Assembly: GCA_014380205.1 (NCBI GenBank)
Contig: JACMKH010000460.1
Span: 1 to 9,121 of the forward strand
Source of the DNA: Sphingomonadaceae bacterium
GTDB taxonomy: Bacteria > Pseudomonadota > Alphaproteobacteria > Sphingomonadales > Sphingomonadaceae
Direction of reading: 5' to 3'
DNA length: 9,121 nt
Shown here: positions 4,456-9,121 of the stretch, piece after piece
Position numbering within the stretch: the first letter of the stretch is position 1
Layout: each line of letters begins with the position of its first letter
Notes under the pieces: model-generated
The model's input: only the letters and a program-made list of their open reading frames with translations
Told to the model about the DNA's origin: nothing
Databases searched by the model: none
Program-made: the position numbers and the translations under genes

Positions 4456-7295
4456 TCCGCCGCCACCGCCTCGATCCGCCGCGAGCGCTCGCTCAATGCC
4501 TCATAGCCCTCCTGCCAGCCGGTCGGGCCGTTCGAGGGCGTGACCTGGACAGCGGTGACCTTGTATTCGGGGCAGTTGGTCGCCCAGTCCGAATAGTCGG
4601 TGGTAACGACATTGGCCTGCGTCGCGGGGTGGTGGAAGGTGGTGTAGACCACGCCTGGCGCCACGCGCTCGGTGACGAGGCAGCGCAAGGTGGTCTCGCC
4701 CGCGCGGCGCGCGAGCCGCGTCCAGTCGCCGTCCTTGAGCCCGCGGTTCTCGGCGTCGAGCGGGTGGATCTCGAGCCGGTCCTCGGGGTGCCAGGCGGTG
4801 TTCGCGGTGCGCCGTGTCTGCGCGCCGACATTGTAATGCGAGAGAATGCGGCCCGTGGTGAGCAGTAGCGGGAAGCGCGGGCCGGTCTTCTCGTCGGTCG
4901 GAACATAATCGGTGACGACGAACTTGCCCTTGCCGCGCACGAACCCCTCCATATGCATCACGGGCGTACCCTCGGGGGTCGCGGCGGTCGCCGGCCATTG
5001 CATCGATCCCAGCGCGTCGAGCTTCTCGAAGGAGACGTTGGCGAAGGTCGGCGTGAGCCGCGCGACCTCGTCCATGATCTCGGACGGGTGCGCATAATTC
5101 CAGTCGAGCCCGAGCGCGCGCGCGAGCTCCTGCGTCACCTCCCAGTCCTCATAGCCATTGAGCGGCGTCATCACTTTTCGCACGAGCTGGATGCGGCGCT
5201 CGGCGTTGGTGAAGGTGCCGTCCTTCTCTAGGAAGGTCGATCCGGGGAGGAAGACGTGCGCGTAGTTGGCGGTCTCGTTGAGGAAGAGATCGTGGACGAT
5301 CACGCAGTCCATCGCCTCGAGCCCGGCCGAGACGTGCGCGGTGTTCGGATCGGACTGGAGGATGTCCTCGCCCTGGATGTAGATCGCCTTGAATACGCCA
5401 TCGACCGCGGCATCGAGCATGTTGGGGATGCGCAGGCCCGGCTCGGCGTCGAGCGGCACGCCCCAATCGGCCTCGAACAGCGCGCGCGTCTCGGCGTCGG
5501 AGATGTGGCGATAGCCCGAAAGCTCGTGCGGGAAGCTCCCCATGTCGCACGCGCCCTGGACGTTGTTCTGGCCGCGCAAGGGGTTCACGCCGACGCCTTC
5601 GCGGCCGATGTTGCCCGTCGCCATCGCGAGATTGGCGATCGCCATCACGGTGGAGGAGCCCTGCGAATGCTCGGTGACGCCGAGGCCATAATAGATCGCG
5701 GCATTGCCACCGGTCGCGTAGAGCCGCGCGGCGGCGCGCAGCTCCGCGGGATCAACACCCGTCACGGGTGCGAGGAACTCGGGGCTGTGGCGCTCGTCGG
5801 AGACGAACGCCGCCCAGTCCTGATATTCGTCCCAATCGCAGCGCGTGCGAATGAAATCCTCGTCGGCGAGCCCCTCGGTGACGACGACATGCGCGAGCGC
5901 GGTGAGCACCGCGACATTGGTGCCGGGCCTGAGCGGCAGGTGGTGCGCGGCCTCGATGTGCGGCGAGCGCACCATGTCGATCCGCCGCGGATCGATCACG
6001 ATGAGCTTCGCGCCCGCGCGCAATCGCTGCTTCATCCGGCTCGCGAACACGGGATGGCCGTCGGTCGGGTTGGCGCCAATCACCATCATCACGTCGCAGA
6101 AATCGACGCTGTCGAAATCCTGCGTTCCCGCGCTCGTCCCGAAGGTCGTCTTGAGCCCGTAGCCTGTCGGCGAGTGGCAGACGCGCGCGCAGGTATCGAC
6201 ATTGTTGTTGCCGAAGCCCTGGCGGACGAGCTTCTGGACGAGGAAGGTCTCCTCGTTGGTGCAGCGCGACGAGGTGATCCCGCCGATCGAGCGCTGGCCG
6301 TATTTGGCCTGGATGCGCTTGAGCTCCGAGGCCGCGTGACCCAGCGCCTCCTCCCACGAGACCTCGCGCCACGGCTGGTCGATAGACTCGCGAATCATCG
6401 GATTGAGGATGCGCTCCTTGTGATGAGCATAGCCCCAGGCGAAGCGGCCCTTGACGCAGCTGTGGCCGCGGTTGGCCTTGCCGTCCTTCCAGGGGACCAT
6501 GCGGACGAGCTGCTCACCGCGCATCTCGGCGCGGAAGGTGCAGCCGACCCCGCAATAGGCGCAGGTGGTGACGACGGCGCGCTCGGGGACACCGATCTCG
6601 CGCACCGCCTTTTCCTGGAGCGTCGCGGTCGGGCACGCCTGCACGCATGCGCCGCACGAGACGCATTCGGACGACATGAAATCGTCCGAGGGCAGCCCCG
6701 CCGAGACCTTCGAGGCGAAGCCGCGCCCGTCGATGGTCAGCGCGAAGGTGCCCTGGACCTCGTCGCACGCGCGCACGCAGCGTGAGCAGACAATGCATTT
6801 GGAGGGATCGAAATCGAAATAGGGGTTTGAGACATCCATCGGCAGACCGAGGTGATGCTCGCCGGCATAGCCGTAGCGGACGTCGCGCAGGCCCACCGCG
6901 CCGGCCTGGTCCTGGAGCTCGCAGTCGCCATTGGCCGAGCAGGTCAGGCAATCGAGCGGATGGTCCGAGATGTAGAGTTCCATCACGCCGCGGCGGAGCT
7001 GCTCGAGCCGCGGCGTCTGGGTGTGCACGATCATCCCCTCGGCGACGGGCGTGGTGCACGAGGCGGGCGTGCCCTTCGCCCCCTCGATCTCGACGAGGCA
7101 CAATCGGCACGATCCGAACGCGGCCATGTTGTCGGTCGCGCAGAGCTTGGGGATTTGCGCGCCGATCTGCGTGGCGGCGCGCATCACGCTCGTGCCCGCG
7201 GGAACCGCGACCGCGCGGCCATCGATCACCAGCGTCACCATCTCCTCGGCGGGGCTCGCGGGGGTGCCGAAATCTTCCTGGCTCAGGAAGGCCAT
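4452..7295 (-). CDS. fdsA: NAD-dependent formate dehydrogenase alpha (molybdenum) subunit
   Basis: The 947-residue catalytic subunit oxidises formate to CO2 in the cytoplasm. Domains in order: NuoG-like [2Fe-2S] (C52, C63, C66, C80); His-ligated [4Fe-4S] (H112, C116, C119, C125); a two-cluster ferredoxin domain (C167, C170, C173, C177 and C211, C214, C217, C221); then the bis-MGD molybdopterin domain with its own [4Fe-4S] (C245, C248, C252, C280) and K282. The molybdenum ligand is Cys373 in RVCHSP (codon 6177-6179, TGC, not selenocysteine), followed by H374. R574 in PLRGQNN completes the active site. These three sit 13 positions before C386, H387 and R587 of the Rhodobacter capsulatus enzyme. 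All five Fe-S clusters of the family are accounted for. AGGAG 7 bases before the ATG supports the start. The gene lies between mobA and fdsD. No truncation is seen. Confidence 0.96.
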   Translation of the reverse strand: MAFLSQEDFGTPASPAEEMVTLVIDGRAVAVPAGTSVMRAATQIGAQIPKLCATDNMAAFGSCRLCLVEIEGAKGTPASCTTPVAEGMIVHTQTPRLEQLRRGVMELYISDHPLDCLTCSANGDCELQDQAGAVGLRDVRYGYAGEHHLGLPMDVSNPYFDFDPSKCIVCSRCVRACDEVQGTFALTIDGRGFASKVSAGLPSDDFMSSECVSCGACVQACPTATLQEKAVREIGVPERAVVTTCAYCGVGCTFRAEMRGEQLVRMVPWKDGKANRGHSCVKGRFAWGYAHHKERILNPMIRESIDQPWREVSWEEALGHAASELKRIQAKYGQRSIGGITSSRCTNEETFLVQKLVRQGFGNNNVDTCARVCHSPTGYGLKTTFGTSAGTQDFDSVDFCDVMMVIGANPTDGHPVFASRMKQRLRAGAKLIVIDPRRIDMVRSPHIEAAHHLPLRPGTNVAVLTALAHVVVTEGLADEDFIRTRCDWDEYQDWAAFVSDERHSPEFLAPVTGVDPAELRAAARLYATGGNAAIYYGLGVTEHSQGSSTVMAIANLAMATGNIGREGVGVNPLRGQNNVQGACDMGSFPHELSGYRHISDAETRALFEADWGVPLDAEPGLRIPNMLDAAVDGVFKAIYIQGEDILQSDPNTAHVSAGLEAMDCVIVHDLFLNETANYAHVFLPGSTFLEKDGTFTNAERRIQLVRKVMTPLNGYEDWEVTQELARALGLDWNYAHPSEIMDEVARLTPTFANVSFEKLDALGSMQWPATAATPEGTPVMHMEGFVRGKGKFVVTDYVPTDEKTGPRFPLLLTTGRILSHYNVGAQTRRTANTAWHPEDRLEIHPLDAENRGLKDGDWTRLARRAGETTLRCLVTERVAPGVVYTTFHHPATQANVVTTDYSDWATNCPEYKVTAVQVTPSNGPTGWQEGYEALSERSRRIEAVAAE

Positions 7296-7302
7296 GCGCT
7301 GT

Positions 7303-7307
7303 CTCCT
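7303..7307 (-). promoter_or_regulatory. Ribosome binding site fixing the fdsA start
   Basis: AGGAG on the minus strand lies 7 bases before the ATG at 7295. It overlaps the TAG stop of mobA (7306-7308), so ribosomes ending mobA stop on the fdsA initiation site. It is the strongest such motif inside the minus-strand operon, in keeping with a need for more FdsA than MobA. Confidence 0.65.
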
Positions 7308-7839
7308 ATCCCGCCGTCGCGCGGGCGTAACGCGCGAGATCGGCGGGGGTGTTCAGGTTCGTCGGTGTCGCGCCGCATTCTACGCCGATCGCGCCGCAAA
7401 GGCGAGCCCAGCCGCGGAGCGAGAGGTCGGTGGTGGTGGCGAGATGCTCGTCGAGCAGCGGGGCGAGCGAGGCGGGCCAAAGGCCGATCGTGGGTTGCGA
7501 TGCTATGCAGGCGGGAGCGGGAATTAGGCGATCGATCAGGTCCTTCGGAATCGGCAACGTGTCGCAGCCAGCGCTGAGAACGGCATCGTAACCCTCGCCC
7601 GCAGCGTGCCGCAACGCGGCGCAAAGGCCGCCGAGCGGACCCATGCCCGGCGCGGGGCGATCGGGGAGCGAGGGGAGGGCGCCCCATTCGCGGCCGCAGA
7701 CGACCACCGCATCGGCCTGGGCCGCGAGCGCGTCGGCGACATGCGCGATTAGGGGCCGCCCCTCGAGCATCGCCAGCGCCTTGTCGCTACCGAAGCGCGT
7801 CGCGCGGCCGCCCGCGAGGATCGCGCCGAGGATCCTCAC
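7306..7839 (-). CDS. mobA: Molybdenum cofactor guanylyltransferase MobA
   Basis: The 177-residue cytoplasmic enzyme transfers GMP from GTP to molybdopterin to form MGD, the form of cofactor that FdsA binds as a pair. The N-terminal nucleotide-binding signature LAGGRATRFGSDKAL (8-22) is intact. GPLGGLCAAL (67-76) and the metal-binding D93 in GCDTLPIP (equivalent to D101 of E. coli MobA) are present, as is the terminal N-x-N-T-P-x-D-L motif (NLNTPADL). It is slightly shorter than E. coli MobA (about 194 residues). The start is GTG at 7839, in a 4-base GTGA overlap with the fdsB stop. Its place between fdsB and fdsA suggests a copy devoted to, or co-expressed with, formate dehydrogenase. The related MobA-like enzymes that add CMP (MocA) are a less likely alternative given the context. 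Confidence 0.92.
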   Translation of the reverse strand: MRILGAILAGGRATRFGSDKALAMLEGRPLIAHVADALAAQADAVVVCGREWGALPSLPDRPAPGMGPLGGLCAALRHAAGEGYDAVLSAGCDTLPIPKDLIDRLIPAPACIASQPTIGLWPASLAPLLDEHLATTTDLSLRGWARLCGAIGVECGATPTNLNTPADLARYARATAG

Positions 7840-9121
7840 TCCACGGCTTCGCTTTCCGCTGAAATGCGCTCGAAATCCTCGGGAAAATGATCGAGCGCGC
7901 TAAGCACGGGATAGGGGGTGAAGCCGCCAAGCGCGCACAGCGAGCCCCATCTCATCGTCTCGCACAGGTCGCGGACCAGCGCGATCTCGTCGGCAACGGA
8001 TCGCCGCCCGCCGCGCGTGTTGTGAAGCTGAGGCAGCGCCTCGGCGGCGTCCGGCCCCGCGCGCCCGCCCGCACGGATGCGCTCGAAAATCTCGCGTCCG
8101 CGCACCGCGCCGATCCGGCATGGCGTGCATTTTCCGCAACTCTCGGCCGCGCAGAATTCCATCGCGAAGCGCGCCTGCTCTAGCATGTCGACCGTATCGT
8201 CAAACACCACGACGCCGCCATGCCCGATGAGGCCGTCACGCTCGGCAAAGGCCTCGTAGTCGAACTGCGTGTCGAACAGCGCGAGCGGGAAATAGGCGCC
8301 GAGCGGGCCGCCGACCTGGACCGCGCGCACCGGGCGGCCGCTCGCGGTCCCGCCGCCGATCTGGTTGACGATCTCGCCGAGCGTGAGCCCGAAGGCGGTC
8401 TCGTAGAGCCCGCCGTATTTGACGTTGCCCGCGATCTGGATGGGCATCGTCCCGCGCGAGCGGCCCATGCCGAAATCGGCATAGGCCTGGGGGCCGTTGG
8501 CCATGATCCAGGGGACCGCGGCGAGGGTCAGCACATTGTTGACCACCGTCGGCATGCCGAACAGCCCCTCGATCGCGGGGAGCGGCGGCTTGAAGCGCAC
8601 CTCGCCGCGCTTGCCCTCAAGGCTGTTGAGCAGCGAGGTCTCCTCGCCGCAGACATAGGCCCCCGCGCCGACACGGACCTCCATGTCGAATGCGTGCTCG
8701 GACCCGCCGATCCGCTCGCCGAGCCAGCCCGCATCGCGCGCGAGCCCGATCGCGGCCGCCATCTTGCGGATCGCGTGTGGATATTCGGAGCGGATGTAGA
8801 CATAGCCGTAGGTAGCGCCGGTCGCGATACCAGCGATCGCCATGCCCTCGATCGGGCAGAAGGGGTCGCCCTCCATGAGCATACGATCCGCGAAGGTTCC
8901 GCTGTCGCCCTCGTCGGCGTTGCACACGATGTATTTGCGTGGGGCGGGGGCGTTGCGGACGGTCTCCCACTTGATCCCCGCCGGGAAGCCCGCCCCGCCG
9001 CGCCCGCGCAGGCCCGACTCGGTGACCTCGGTGACGACCTCGGCCGGAGACACGGACAGCGCGCGGCGCAGCCCGACCAGTCCGCCGGTGGACTCGTGCT
9101 CGACGGCCGAGCGTGGGTCGA
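7836..9121 (-). CDS. fdsB: NAD-dependent formate dehydrogenase beta (NuoF-like flavin) subunit, 5' end outside window
   Basis: The 427 C-terminal residues are present and the frame stays open to the window edge. The apparent GTG start at 9053 is internal: the 22 codons before it read into the conserved NuoF-type G-G-L-x-x-L-R-x-A-L sequence. The subunit accepts electrons from FdsA and reduces NAD+ at FMN. Seen in order: GLRGRGGAGFPAGIKW and CNADEGDSGTFADR (flavin/NAD site), then GAGAYVCGEETSLLNSLEGK. Last come the [4Fe-4S] ligands in SCGKCTPC (Cys codons 8136-8138, 8127-8129, 8118-8120) and the fourth Cys in SLCALGG (7935-7937). Complex I NuoF is the close relative; the neighbouring fdsA, fdsD and mobA decide for FdsB. 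fdsG, encoding the [2Fe-2S] gamma subunit, is expected just upstream, beyond 9121. The 3' end overlaps mobA by 4 bases. Confidence 0.94.
   Translation of the reverse strand, partial: DPRSAVEHESTGGLVGLRRALSVSPAEVVTEVTESGLRGRGGAGFPAGIKWETVRNAPAPRKYIVCNADEGDSGTFADRMLMEGDPFCPIEGMAIAGIATGATYGYVYIRSEYPHAIRKMAAAIGLARDAGWLGERIGGSEHAFDMEVRVGAGAYVCGEETSLLNSLEGKRGEVRFKPPLPAIEGLFGMPTVVNNVLTLAAVPWIMANGPQAYADFGMGRSRGTMPIQIAGNVKYGGLYETAFGLTLGEIVNQIGGGTASGRPVRAVQVGGPLGAYFPLALFDTQFDYEAFAERDGLIGHGGVVVFDDTVDMLEQARFAMEFCAAESCGKCTPCRIGAVRGREIFERIRAGGRAGPDAAEALPQLHNTRGGRRSVADEIALVRDLCETMRWGSLCALGGFTPYPVLSALDHFPEDFERISAESEAVE

Noticed and set aside
6177..6179. Possible selenocysteine at the formate dehydrogenase active site
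   Set aside because: The codon on the minus strand is TGC (Cys), not TGA, so no selenocysteine insertion element is needed.
5256..6785. A 509-codon open frame on the + strand antisense to fdsA
   Set aside because: Its translation is a low-complexity Arg/Ala/His/Asp-rich sequence with no recognisable domain, as expected from the complement of a high-GC gene; fdsA on the other strand has continuous family motifs.
4452..7295. FdsA/FdsB as complex I subunits NuoG/NuoF
   Set aside because: The CHSP molybdenum-ligand motif, bis-MGD domain, FdsD, mobA and nearby fdhD all indicate formate dehydrogenase; no other nuo genes are present.
7836..9053. GTG at 9053 as the true start of the flavin subunit
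   Set aside because: The frame remains open to the window edge and the 22 preceding codons match the conserved NuoF region before GLRGRGGAGFP, so the gene is cut by the window rather than starting here.

Overview
The window is about 9.1 kb of dense, high-GC bacterial DNA with very little non-coding sequence. The gene content points to an alphaproteobacterium: a soluble NAD-dependent Fds-type formate dehydrogenase with a delta subunit, a DUF350/SpeD cluster, and tight ATGA, GTGA and TGATG overlaps. The inverted repeat at 2986-3048 carries a core resembling CCCTGAGCCTGTCGAAGGG, a short repeat I associate with sphingomonads, so Sphingomonas or a close relative is the best guess. That assignment is inference.

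Left part (1-2998, + strand): a tightly packed run. It holds the tail of an unidentified gene (1-60), a small two-helix DUF350 membrane protein (73-288), a seven-helix membrane protein fused to a spermidine-synthase-like domain (281-1822), a short SpeD-type pyruvoyl decarboxylase (1812-2192) and the formate dehydrogenase maturation factor FdhD (2192-2998). Each gene from DUF350 onward overlaps the next by 1 to 11 bases, which implies translational coupling. SpeD would supply the aminopropyl donor (decarboxylated SAM), and the membrane-anchored transferase would pass the aminopropyl group to an unknown acceptor. No decarboxylase for putrescine and no classic soluble speE is in view.

Middle (2986-3048): an imperfect 24-base inverted repeat where fdhD and the opposing transporter gene converge. 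It encodes the last residues and both stop codons of the two proteins, which overlap by 9 bases.

Right part (2990-9121, - strand, read right to left): fdsB (5' end outside the window), mobA, fdsA, fdsD, then an AI-2E/PerM-family membrane protein. fdsB-mobA and fdsA-fdsD are each joined by a GTGA stop/start overlap, and the mobA-fdsA gap is only 10 bases. FdsA and FdsB carry full sets of Fe-S ligands and a cysteine molybdenum ligand. With FdsG (expected just beyond the right edge) they should oxidise formate to CO2 and reduce NAD+. MobA makes the guanylated molybdenum cofactor. FdhD, which activates that cofactor by sulfur transfer, is encoded on the facing strand at the end of the polyamine-type operon rather than in the fds operon.

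No tRNA, rRNA, CRISPR array or insertion sequence was seen. There is no gene-free stretch over 300 bases; the longest gap is 59 bases (4109-4167). The formate dehydrogenase half is conventional. The least understood part is the DUF350 / membrane aminopropyltransferase / SpeD module.
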